Below, in pieces: positions 1-7,403 of a stretch of 64,000 bases of DNA. The stretch lies in the NCBI GenBank assembly GCA_965225625.1, contig CBDDBH010000013.1:29885-93884 (forward strand). The letters run 5' to 3'. Both the position numbers and the translations under genes were made by a program. The notes beneath the pieces were generated by a model. That model did not search any database. It had not been told where the DNA came from and saw nothing but the letters and a program-made list of their open reading frames with translations. Origin of the DNA: CBDDBH01 sp965225625. GTDB lineage: Bacteria > Pseudomonadota > Gammaproteobacteria > JADZEE01. Positions within the stretch are counted from its first letter, which is position 1. Each line of letters opens with the position of its first letter.

Positions 1-290
1 GTCGTGTGATCCACAAACACAGTTCCTTCGCGCATACCGCTATAGGCACCCTCTTCACCCGTAACGACAGCGCGCAGATCGTCGTCGTTGCCCACGCACG
101 CAAACACAACTTCCGCGCCTGCGGTCGCGGCAGCGGGCGTGGGCACCTGAGTACCACCATGTTCGGTTACCCAACGTGTTGCTTTGCTCGTGGTACGGTT
201 ATAAACCGTCACTTCGTGCCCATTGCGATGCAGGTGACCAGCCATCGGATACCCCATCACACCAAGCCCTATAAACGCGACTTTACTCAT
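1..290 (-). CDS. 3-hydroxyisobutyrate dehydrogenase-family oxidoreductase (partial)
   Basis: Only the first 96 codons lie in the window; the gene runs off the left edge. The N-terminus begins MSKVAFIGLGVMGYPMAGHL, a Rossmann GxGxxG dinucleotide-binding motif followed by the MGxPMAxxL signature of beta-hydroxyacid dehydrogenases (3-hydroxyisobutyrate, tartronate semialdehyde and glyoxylate reductases). The substrate cannot be told from this part. It is divergent from gcvT, with 74 bp between the starts. In a region rich in branched-chain acyl-CoA genes, 3-hydroxyisobutyrate (valine degradation) is a reasonable but unproven substrate. Confidence 0.85.
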   Translation of the reverse strand, partial: MSKVAFIGLGVMGYPMAGHLHRNGHEVTVYNRTTSKATRWVTEHGGTQVPTPAAATAGAEVVFACVGNDDDLRAVVTGEEGAYSGMREGTVFVDHT

Positions 291-324
291 GATTTGCTCT
301 GCTCCGAGTTACACGACTTCCGCG

Positions 325-352
325 TTGACTTATGTCCGTACGGCACTAGAAT
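325..352 (+). promoter_or_regulatory. sigma70-like promoter of gcvT
   Basis: TTGACT (325-330) and TAGAAT (347-352) are separated by 16 bp, close to the sigma70 consensus. Transcription would begin near 359, only about six bases before the GTG start of gcvT, so the message would be almost leaderless. No glycine riboswitch fits in the 74 bp between the divergent genes. Confidence 0.45.
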
Positions 353-364
353 GACCTTGCTCTC

Positions 365-1465
365 GTGAATGGTATTGAGCGCACACCTCTTTACGACCTG
401 CACCTGGAACTCGGTGCAAAAATGGTCGACTTTGCCGGGTCTACCCTCCCCATTCAGTATGCGCAGGGCATTATCCACGAACACCGACATACACGTACAC
501 AGGCAAGCCTGTTCGACGTATCGCATATGGTGCAACTACGCCTTGCCGGCGACGCGGCGGCGCGGGCGCTGGAGACTCTGGTGTCTGGCAATATCATTGG
601 GCTACCCGTCAATCGCCAGCGTTACACGCTGCTGACCAACAGCACCGGCGGTATCATCGATGACTTAATGGTCACCAACCAGGGGGATGCGTTATTGCTG
701 GTGGTGAACGCCGCACGCGGCGACGAGGATCTTGCGCACCTGCGTGACGGGCTCCCGGCAGAGTGCACGGTGGAGCGCCTTGACCGCGCGTTACTGGCTC
801 TGCAGGGGCCTGCGGCTGCCGAGGTGATGGAGCGCTATTTGCCCGCCGCATCACTTAAATTTCTGCACACCACTACGATCGTCATTCAGGACAGCTCCTG
901 TTTCGTTTCGCGCTCGGGTTACACTGGCGAAGATGGATTTGAAATCGCCGTAGCAAACGAGTCGGCAACGTCAGTCGCTCGGGCGTTACTCGCGCACCCC
1001 GCGGTCAAACCTGCCGGACTGGGCGCACGCGATTCTCTACGTCTTGAAGCAGGCTTGTGTCTGTACGGCAACGATCTAGATGTCGGCACATCCATTGTTG
1101 CAGCGGGATTGCAATGGACGATAGCACCGGTACGGCGCGCGGGTGGCGAGCGGGCCGGCGGATTTCCGGGCGCCGACGTGCTGAACGAACAACTGGAACA
1201 GGGGGTTGCACGCCGCCGCGTTGGCCTTCGTGTCGATGGTAAAGCAGTAGCCCGTCAGGGAGCCAAATTGCTCTGGGACGACAAAGAATGCGGAATTGTC
1301 ACCAGCGGTGGTTTTAGTCCGAGCCTTGGCGCGCCGATTGCGATGGCGTACGTTGACAGTGCGGCGCAAACGGGGACCCAGTTGACAGCGCTTGTTCGTA
1401 ACAAAAAAGTCCCGGTCACGGTGACCGCACTACCCTTTCTCCCACCCAATTATTTCAGGGGATGA
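365..1465 (+). CDS. gcvT: Glycine cleavage system T protein (aminomethyltransferase)
   Basis: The 366-residue protein has the usual GcvT length. It transfers the methylene group from aminomethyl-lipoyl GcvH to tetrahydrofolate, releasing ammonia. The start RTPLYDLHLELGAKMVDFAG and the downstream DVSHM, GYTGEDGFEI and ARDSLRLEAGLCLYGNDL blocks are typical of the folate-binding aminomethyltransferase fold. The start is GTG at 365, which places the conserved TPLYDLH block at the normal distance. It is the first gene of gcvT-gcvH-gcvP; its TGA at 1463-1465 sits immediately before the gcvH start. The usual aromatic residue after FAG (FAGW) is Ser here. Confidence 0.96.
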   Translation: MNGIERTPLYDLHLELGAKMVDFAGSTLPIQYAQGIIHEHRHTRTQASLFDVSHMVQLRLAGDAAARALETLVSGNIIGLPVNRQRYTLLTNSTGGIIDDLMVTNQGDALLLVVNAARGDEDLAHLRDGLPAECTVERLDRALLALQGPAAAEVMERYLPAASLKFLHTTTIVIQDSSCFVSRSGYTGEDGFEIAVANESATSVARALLAHPAVKPAGLGARDSLRLEAGLCLYGNDLDVGTSIVAAGLQWTIAPVRRAGGERAGGFPGADVLNEQLEQGVARRRVGLRVDGKAVARQGAKLLWDDKECGIVTSGGFSPSLGAPIAMAYVDSAAQTGTQLTALVRNKKVPVTVTALPFLPPNYFRG

Positions 1466-1470
1466 AGCCT

Positions 1471-1848
1471 ATGAGTCAGTTACTGTATACGCAAGACCAC
1501 GAATGGATACGCATCGAGGATGATGGCTCGGCAACAGTCGGTATAACCGACTACGCGCAACAGCAACTCGGCGATGTTGTGTACGTCGAAATGCCGGAGA
1601 TTGGTACTGAGGTTGCGCAGGGCGAAGACGCTGCAGTTGTCGAGTCGGTAAAGGCAGCAGCCGACGTGAAAATGCCGATCTCGGGCAGCGTGACAGCTGT
1701 CAACGCCGCACTGGGCGAAACACCGGAACTCGTGAACCAGGATCCGCTGGACGGCGCCTGGTTTTTCCGTGTAGCGCCCAGCAACCCCGCGGAGATGGAC
1801 GAGTTGATGGATGAGGGCGCCTATCTGAAATTCATAGATCACCTGTAA
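1471..1848 (+). CDS. gcvH: Glycine cleavage system H protein (lipoyl carrier)
   Basis: This 125-residue lipoyl-domain protein shuttles the aminomethyl group between GcvP, GcvT and dihydrolipoamide dehydrogenase. The lipoylation site is the Lys in VVESVKAAADV (residue 61 from this start). DHEWIRI near the N-terminus and GITDYAQQQLGDVVYVEMP are diagnostic. An upstream in-frame ATG at 1462 overlaps the gcvT stop, but AGGGG at 1457-1461 is well spaced for the ATG at 1471, so the shorter start is preferred. It overlaps gcvP by one base (TAATG), indicating translational coupling. Confidence 0.96.
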   Translation: MSQLLYTQDHEWIRIEDDGSATVGITDYAQQQLGDVVYVEMPEIGTEVAQGEDAAVVESVKAAADVKMPISGSVTAVNAALGETPELVNQDPLDGAWFFRVAPSNPAEMDELMDEGAYLKFIDHL

Positions 1849-4652
1849 TGGCCAGGGCTGCGCCGGCAGGCTTACCAGCGAACCTTCCCGCAGGGCACCA
1901 ATCGCTGAGCGAACTGGAAAACAACGACGAATTCATCGCCCGGCATATCGGGCCCGATGAACACCAAGTTGCCGCGATGCTCGCTGCAGTGGGTGCGGAT
2001 TCCCTGGATATTCTCGTTAGAGAAACCGTGCCAGCCGGGATATTGGATACCCAACCACCCGACTTGGACGAGCCGATGACAGAGCAGGCGACCTTAGCAG
2101 CGCTCGCCAACATGGGTGAGCGCAACCGCCTGCTCGTATCGATGCTGGGAATGGGTTATTACGGAACCATTACACCCTCGATTATTAAGCGCTGCGTGTT
2201 GGAAAACCCAGCCTGGTACACCGCCTATACACCCTATCAGGCCGAGATCAGCCAAGGGCGATTGGAAGCCCTGCTCGCCTTTCAACAAATGGTCATTGAT
2301 CTTACCGGCATGGAATTGGCCAATGCTTCATTGCTGGACGAGGCCACCGCCGCTGCCGAGGCCATGACGATGTCCAAGCGCCTGGCAAAAACCAAGGGCA
2401 GCACGTTCTTTGTAGCTCAGGACTGCCATCCGCAAACCATCGCCGTAGTGCAAACGCGGGCCGCTCCGCTAGGCATTACAGTGCGCGTCGGCGATCCAAC
2501 CGCGGCTGCGAAGGACGATGACATCTTCGGGGTATTACTGCAGTACCCAGGTACCGACGGCATGCTGCACGATCCGCGAAGCGTGATCCAGGCAGCGCAT
2601 GCAGCGGGCGCGTTGGTGACTGTCGCCACGGATCTCCTCGCGTTAATCGTTCTGACACCGCCAGGCGAACTGGATGCCGACATCGTCGTCGGTAACGCTC
2701 AACGATTCGGTGTTGCAATGGGTTACGGCGGACCTCACGCCGCTTTTTTTGCCACTCGCGATGCCTTCAAACGATCCACGCCCGGACGCCTGATTGGCGT
2801 TTCCGTGGACGCTCGCGGGTGCCCAGCGTTGCGCATGGCCCTGCAAACCCGCGAGCAGCATATCCGTCGAGAGAAAGCGACCAGCAACATCTGCACCGCA
2901 CAGGTGCTGCTTGCGATTATTGCCGCTTGCTATGCGATCTATCACGGACCGGCGGGACTGCACCGTATTGCCGAGCGGGTGCATCGACTGGCGCGGATTT
3001 TCGCCGCTGGTCTGAAACACCTGGGTTATAACGACACAAATCCGGCATTCTTCGACACGGTAACGGTAGGCACACCCAATATGGCTCATCACATAGCCAT
3101 GCAAGCACTACAGGCCGGCATCAATCTGCGCGTCGTCGATGAGAGTCGGGTGAGCATTGCGTTTGATGAGACCAGCGGCCGCGACGAAATCGAAATCTTG
3201 TGGCGGATCTTTGCCGGTAACAGTGATGAAGTCGCATGTTCTATCGAGGAATTGGATCGCGACATGGCGCAAGCCATACCTGAGCAGTTACGCCGCACAA
3301 CCGAATTTCTTAGCCATCCAACGTTCAACGCCTATCACAGCGAGACGGAAATGCTGCGTTATCTGCGCCGGCTTGCAGCACGTGACATTGCTCTGGACCG
3401 GGCAATGATCCCGCTGGGATCGTGCACCATGAAACTCAACGCGAGTACGGAAATGCAGGCACTGAGTTTTCCCCAGTTCAACGCCCTGCATCCGTTTGTA
3501 CCGATCGATCAGGCACAGGGTTACCAGCAATTGTTCAATGCTCTGCAGGCGCAGTTATGCAAAATAACCGGCTTTGACGCATTTTCGCTACAACCGAATG
3601 CCGGTTCCCAAGGAGAATATGCCGGGCTGTTGGTGATCCGTAAATATCATGCAAGCAATGGCGAAGGACACCGTGATGTGTGCCTGATCCCCGCCTCGGC
3701 ACATGGAACCAATCCTGCCAGCGCCACACTGGCAGGCCTGCAGGTAGTGGTCGTCGCCTGCAATGAACGCGGCGATGTGGATCTAAAAGATCTCGAAGCC
3801 AAGGCCAGGCTGCACAAAGACCGGCTTGCGGCGTTGATGGTGACCTATCCGTCGACGCATGGCGTATTTGAGGAAGGCATTACGGCAATGTGCGCCACCG
3901 TACATGCCAACGGCGGTCAAATTTACATGGATGGGGCCAATATGAACGCTATGGTCGGTTTGTGCAGACCGGCTGAGATTGGCATCGACGTGTCCCACCT
4001 CAATTTGCATAAGACTTTTTGCATACCACATGGCGGCGGTGGCCCCGGCATGGGCCCCATTGGAGTGCGCAGTCATCTGACGCCGTTCTTGCCTGATCAC
4101 CCGGTCGTGCAAGATGTCAATCCCGCCGCAGCTGCGGGGTCGAGCGTCGGTGCTGTCTCCGCGGCCCCGTGGGGTTCGGCGAGTTTGCTGACCATATCAT
4201 GGAGCTACATCGCCATGATGGGTGCTGACGGGCTGCGGCGCGCCAGTGAAATTGCCATTTTGAATGCCAACTACATTGCAGCAAGACTGGTCGAGCACTA
4301 CCCGATTTTGTATACGGGCAGTCATGGTCGGGTCGCGCACGAATGCATTATCGATCTGCGCCCGATAAAAGCGGCATGCGGCATTACCGTTGACGACGTT
4401 GCCAAACGTCTTATCGACTATGGCTTTCATGCACCCACCATGTCGTTTCCGGTGGGAGACACACTGATGATTGAACCCACGGAAAGTGAAACAAAACGTG
4501 AATTGGATCGCTTTTGCGCCGCCATGCTCGCCATCCGCGAAGAAATTGCCAGTGTCGAACGCGGCAATTTCGGCGTCGATGACAGTCCGCTGCGAAACGC
4601 GCCGCACACACACGATTTACTGAGTCAGCGACAATTGGGCGTTACCGTATAG
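1848..4652 (+). CDS. gcvP: Glycine dehydrogenase (decarboxylating), single-chain P protein
   Basis: At 934 residues this is the fused homodimer type of P protein, not the split GcvPA/GcvPB form. It decarboxylates glycine with PLP and passes the aminomethyl group to GcvH. The PLP lysine is in LNLHKTFCIPHGGGGPG (about residue 722). FIARHIGPD near the N-terminus, TPYQAEISQGRLEALLAFQ and the MIPLGSCTMKLNA block are characteristic. The ATG overlaps the gcvH stop by one base. About 20 extra residues precede the conserved LSELENNDEFIARHIG region, so the true start could be slightly downstream. The stop is TAG. Confidence 0.97.
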   Translation: MARAAPAGLPANLPAGHQSLSELENNDEFIARHIGPDEHQVAAMLAAVGADSLDILVRETVPAGILDTQPPDLDEPMTEQATLAALANMGERNRLLVSMLGMGYYGTITPSIIKRCVLENPAWYTAYTPYQAEISQGRLEALLAFQQMVIDLTGMELANASLLDEATAAAEAMTMSKRLAKTKGSTFFVAQDCHPQTIAVVQTRAAPLGITVRVGDPTAAAKDDDIFGVLLQYPGTDGMLHDPRSVIQAAHAAGALVTVATDLLALIVLTPPGELDADIVVGNAQRFGVAMGYGGPHAAFFATRDAFKRSTPGRLIGVSVDARGCPALRMALQTREQHIRREKATSNICTAQVLLAIIAACYAIYHGPAGLHRIAERVHRLARIFAAGLKHLGYNDTNPAFFDTVTVGTPNMAHHIAMQALQAGINLRVVDESRVSIAFDETSGRDEIEILWRIFAGNSDEVACSIEELDRDMAQAIPEQLRRTTEFLSHPTFNAYHSETEMLRYLRRLAARDIALDRAMIPLGSCTMKLNASTEMQALSFPQFNALHPFVPIDQAQGYQQLFNALQAQLCKITGFDAFSLQPNAGSQGEYAGLLVIRKYHASNGEGHRDVCLIPASAHGTNPASATLAGLQVVVVACNERGDVDLKDLEAKARLHKDRLAALMVTYPSTHGVFEEGITAMCATVHANGGQIYMDGANMNAMVGLCRPAEIGIDVSHLNLHKTFCIPHGGGGPGMGPIGVRSHLTPFLPDHPVVQDVNPAAAAGSSVGAVSAAPWGSASLLTISWSYIAMMGADGLRRASEIAILNANYIAARLVEHYPILYTGSHGRVAHECIIDLRPIKAACGITVDDVAKRLIDYGFHAPTMSFPVGDTLMIEPTESETKRELDRFCAAMLAIREEIASVERGNFGVDDSPLRNAPHTHDLLSQRQLGVTV

Positions 4653-4836
4653 TAAGCAGCAGGCTTTCTTCCCGCTCGCTGAGCAGCAACACGATAAGTA
4701 TTGGCCGCCCGTCGCCCGCATCGATAATTTGCATGGAGATCGACAATTGGACTGCACTTTACCCGCGGTGATGAACTATGCCGAAGACTGAACCCGCCAA
4801 TTTCGCACCGCGCTTGAAGTCCGTGGAGTTTGACTG
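4653..4836. other. Intergenic spacer gcvP-gcvR-like
   Basis: This 184-bp spacer separates gcvP from the ACT-domain gene. I see no convincing terminator hairpin, repeat or conserved ORF in it. Confidence 0.4.
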
Positions 4837-5367
4837 ATGGCCTCTGTGGTATTGACCGTTGTTGGCCGCGATCGCCCGGGACTGGTTGAATCCTTGTCCA
4901 ACACCCTCAGTGCCCATGATGGCGATTGGCAGGAAAGCCGCATGGCCCGCCTGGCCAATCAGTTTGCCGGGATCCTGCTGGCGACGGTTCCTGACTCGCG
5001 CCTGGAATCTCTGAAACAAGCGTTGCGGGGCCTGAGCAGAGACGGTTTGCAGGTGACCGTTCAAGATTCGCAAGCATCGCCGGTTGAAGCTGCGGCCCAA
5101 CGCCAAATTCAGTTAGAGGTGCTGGGACAGGATCGCCCCGGGATTATTCACGAGATATCGCGTGTATTGGCAAAGGGCGGGATCAGCATTGATGATCTTC
5201 AAACCCATGTCAGCAGCGCCTCGTGGTCCGGCGAGACCTTATTCCACGCAAAAGCAGAGCTGCGTGCTCCAACATCCGTCGATACCGAGGAACTACGAAC
5301 TATACTGGAACAATTGGCTAACGAATTGATGGTAGATGTGACGTTGGCCGATCGGGGTGAAGGTTAA
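4837..5367 (+). CDS. GcvR-like tandem ACT-domain protein
   Basis: The 176-residue protein has two ACT domains and no DNA-binding motif. Domain 1 starts SVVLTVVGRDRPGLVESLSNTL (residues 3-24) and domain 2 starts IQLEVLGQDRPGIIHEISRVL (about 91-111); both carry the RPG turn that binds small ligands. This architecture is that of the glycine cleavage repressor GcvR, which acts by binding GcvA, and of related orphan ACT proteins. Placement just after gcvTHP supports a role in sensing glycine or amino acids. No gcvA is visible in the window, so the GcvR assignment is by family and neighbourhood only. Confidence 0.75.
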   Translation: MASVVLTVVGRDRPGLVESLSNTLSAHDGDWQESRMARLANQFAGILLATVPDSRLESLKQALRGLSRDGLQVTVQDSQASPVEAAAQRQIQLEVLGQDRPGIIHEISRVLAKGGISIDDLQTHVSSASWSGETLFHAKAELRAPTSVDTEELRTILEQLANELMVDVTLADRGEG

Positions 5368-5412
5368 CGATTTGTTCAAGACACGACCAAGCATTGCGGG
5401 AAATTGCAAATC

Positions 5413-6234
5413 ATGAGTACGCACGATGCAAAACAAAAAGTAACGATCACCACATTAGAAAAACGCAAGCAAGGCGGCGGCAAGTTTGCCAGCATTGCGG
5501 TTTACGATGCCGGATTTGCCGAGATCGCCAGCACTGCCGGCATTGAGGTTTTGCTTGTCGGCGATTCTCTCGGCATGGTACTGCAGGGACATGACAGTAC
5601 GCTGCCAGTAACAATGAGCGACATCGTCTATCACCTGACTAACGTCAGTCGTGGCAACCGAGGGTCGCTACTGATGGCGGATCTGCCGTTCATGAGCTAT
5701 CACTCGGAAGGCTTATCATTGGAAAACGCCGCCGCACTGATGCGCGTCGGTGCCCACATGGTGAAGTTGGAAGGGGGTGAATGGATTGCCGAATCAACCC
5801 GATTGCTGGTCGAACGTGGCATACCCGTGTGCGCGCACATGGGATTGACCCCGCAGTCGATAAACCGTTTCGGTGGATTTCGGGTTCAGGGGCGCGATCC
5901 GGCACAAGCGCAGGCGATGATCGACGAAGCGCTGCTGTTGCAACAGGCTGGTGCCAGTATTGTGTTGCTAGAATGCGTCCCGCTGGCGCTAGCCAAGACC
6001 ATTAGCGAAAGATTGACGGTGCCGGTGATAGGCATAGGTGCGGGACCGCACACCGACGGGCAAATCATGGTCATGCACGACATGCTTGGAATTACCCCGC
6101 CCGACATCAAGATACCGAGATTCGTAAAGAACTTCCTAGCAGAAGCCAACGGCGACATTCGCGCAGCCTTTGTCCTTTATGCCGAATCGGTGCAATCCGG
6201 TGCATTTCCTGGCCCGGAGCATAGTTACGAGTAG
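5413..6234 (+). CDS. panB: 3-methyl-2-oxobutanoate hydroxymethyltransferase (ketopantoate hydroxymethyltransferase)
   Basis: PanB makes ketopantoate from 2-oxoisovalerate and 5,10-methylene-tetrahydrofolate in the pantothenate/CoA pathway. The 273-residue length is normal. Metal-binding and active-site blocks are visible: LLVGDSLGMVLQGHDSTLPVT, MVKLEGGEW, VCAHMGLTPQS and IGIGAGPHTDGQIMVMHDMLG. The ATG at 5413 is chosen over an in-frame TTG at 5404. panC is not adjacent. Its one-carbon donor is the product of the glycine cleavage genes just upstream, which may explain the neighbourhood. The stop codon is TAG. Confidence 0.95.
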   Translation: MSTHDAKQKVTITTLEKRKQGGGKFASIAVYDAGFAEIASTAGIEVLLVGDSLGMVLQGHDSTLPVTMSDIVYHLTNVSRGNRGSLLMADLPFMSYHSEGLSLENAAALMRVGAHMVKLEGGEWIAESTRLLVERGIPVCAHMGLTPQSINRFGGFRVQGRDPAQAQAMIDEALLLQQAGASIVLLECVPLALAKTISERLTVPVIGIGAGPHTDGQIMVMHDMLGITPPDIKIPRFVKNFLAEANGDIRAAFVLYAESVQSGAFPGPEHSYE

Positions 6235-6267
6235 ACGTTTAGACCGTGAACATGTCCGGCCACATTT

Positions 6268-6408
6268 ACCCCTCACCCCAACCCCTCTCCCGCAAGGGGC
6301 GAGGGAGTTACACCGCGGATCTCTTCTCCCCTTGAGGGAGAAGGACAGGCAGGTAAATGCTCCTGCATTACCTGCACTTCCGCCATCCCTGGCCGTCGGA
6401 TGAGGGGT
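6268..6408. repeat. REP-like repeat R1 carrying an inserted two-hairpin module R2
   Basis: The element is bounded by ACCCCTCA (6268-6275) and TGAGGGGT (6401-6408), with internal CCCTCTCCCGCAAGGGGC and TTCTCCCCTTGAGGGAGAA palindromes. Relative to the sister copy at 42404-42494 it has about 50 extra bases (about 6350-6400). These form module R2: hairpin 1, GCAGGTAA (6349-6356) with TTACCTGC (6368-6375); hairpin 2, CCGCCA (6380-6385), loop TCCC, TGGCCG (6390-6395). Its right end overlaps the thrH stop codon on the minus strand, and it could act as a bidirectional terminator between the convergent panB and thrH. Confidence 0.8.
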
Positions 6409-7025
6409 CAAGCAGAGTCGAGACGCTCGCTCGCCTTGAGAAAATTTGTCTGTAGATCGACGTATTCGCGGGTCACCGGATATTGCGGAAGATCCTGCAC
6501 CACCCGATCCGGCGGTCGAAACCAGAACCCGGCATCGGCTTCATCAAGCATGCCGGAATCATTGTAGGAATCCCCGGCGGCCAGTACCTGGAAGTTCATT
6601 GCATGGAAGGCAGCCACCACCTGTCGTTTAGGATCTATCTGGCGGACTCGATAACCGGTGACAATACCGCTAGCATCGGTCAGCAGCCGGTTACACAGCA
6701 ACATTGGCCAACCCAGTTGCCGCATGGCCGGTTCGGCGAATTCATAAAATGTGTCGGATAAAATTGCGAGTTGGAAATGCTCGCGGATCCAGCCGACAAA
6801 CTCCACCGCTCCTTCTAGCGGCTGCATTTCAGCAATAACCGATTGTATATCGGGCAAGCCGATGCCCTGCGCATCCAGAACATCCAGGCGATGGCGCATA
6901 AGTTCATCGTAGTCGGAAATGTCCCGCGTCGTGAGTTTCAGCGCGTCGACGCCAACGCGCTTCGACACCTCTATCCATATTTCCGGAATCAAGACGCCTT
7001 CTAAATCCAGACAAACAACTTTCAT
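6408..7025 (-). CDS. thrH: ThrH: phosphoserine phosphatase / homoserine phosphotransferase
   Basis: This 205-residue HAD-superfamily protein has the family's exact usual length. It starts MKVVCLDLEGVLIPEIW: the nucleophile Asp lies in DLEGVL, the variant of DxDGT typical of ThrH. The later SDTFYEF and GDSYNDSGMLDEA blocks are HAD motifs II and IV. ThrH dephosphorylates phosphoserine and can transfer phosphate to homoserine. An in-frame upstream extension exists, but the ATG at 7025 matches the family start. The stop codon is supplied by the edge of repeat R1. Confidence 0.92.
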   Translation of the reverse strand: MKVVCLDLEGVLIPEIWIEVSKRVGVDALKLTTRDISDYDELMRHRLDVLDAQGIGLPDIQSVIAEMQPLEGAVEFVGWIREHFQLAILSDTFYEFAEPAMRQLGWPMLLCNRLLTDASGIVTGYRVRQIDPKRQVVAAFHAMNFQVLAAGDSYNDSGMLDEADAGFWFRPPDRVVQDLPQYPVTREYVDLQTNFLKASERLDSA

Positions 7026-7042
7026 GATCGGCTGTGAACTCC

Positions 7043-7294
7043 TAGCCCGCAAATTGCATAAAGGATCCTGGCGCCTCGCTGAGGGCGCGTGCGGCTGGGC
7101 GCTGCGCTGGAGCGCCAAGCATAGCCGTAGCTATGGTGGCGTGAAGCGCAAGCCCAAGCGTGGGCGGACCAGCGAGGGCCAGGATAGCTGCACGGTGCAG
7201 TACAAACTGTATTTTCCATCCTATAGACATCGGATCTTTGTAGTACGCCGGTTTCAGCAGCATCGTGCGGCGCCTTCACGCACTATGCGGGCTA
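7043..7294. mobile_element. MITE-like element, copy 1 (without R2 insertion)
   Basis: This 252-bp non-coding element fills most of the gap between thrH and the next gene. Its ends are imperfect 22-bp inverted repeats starting with TA: TAGCCCGCAAATTGCATAAAGG-type at 7043-7064 and its inverted partner at 7273-7294. Just inside the left end lies a long hairpin, arms about 7065-7081 and 7170-7185 (ATCCTGGC..CTCGCTG pairs with CAGCGAGG.CCAGGAT, one bulged base), containing a smaller hairpin CATAGC-CGTA-GCTATG. It is homologous along its whole length to the reverse complement of 18041-18330. TA ends suggest an IS630/mariner-type mobiliser, but no transposase is seen. Confidence 0.7.
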
Positions 7295-7403
7295 AGAGCT
7301 TCTAATATCTCTAAGTCAGCGTTAGCTGGCGTATAAGGCGCGCATAGGACAATATTCCAGTCGTTGCCGTCAAGTTTTTCCTGCTCATCACTAAGGACCG
7401 TGC

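Noticed and set aside
291..364. Possible glycine riboswitch before gcvT
   Set aside because: Only 74 bp separate the divergent starts, too short for the aptamer; a promoter with a very short leader fits better.
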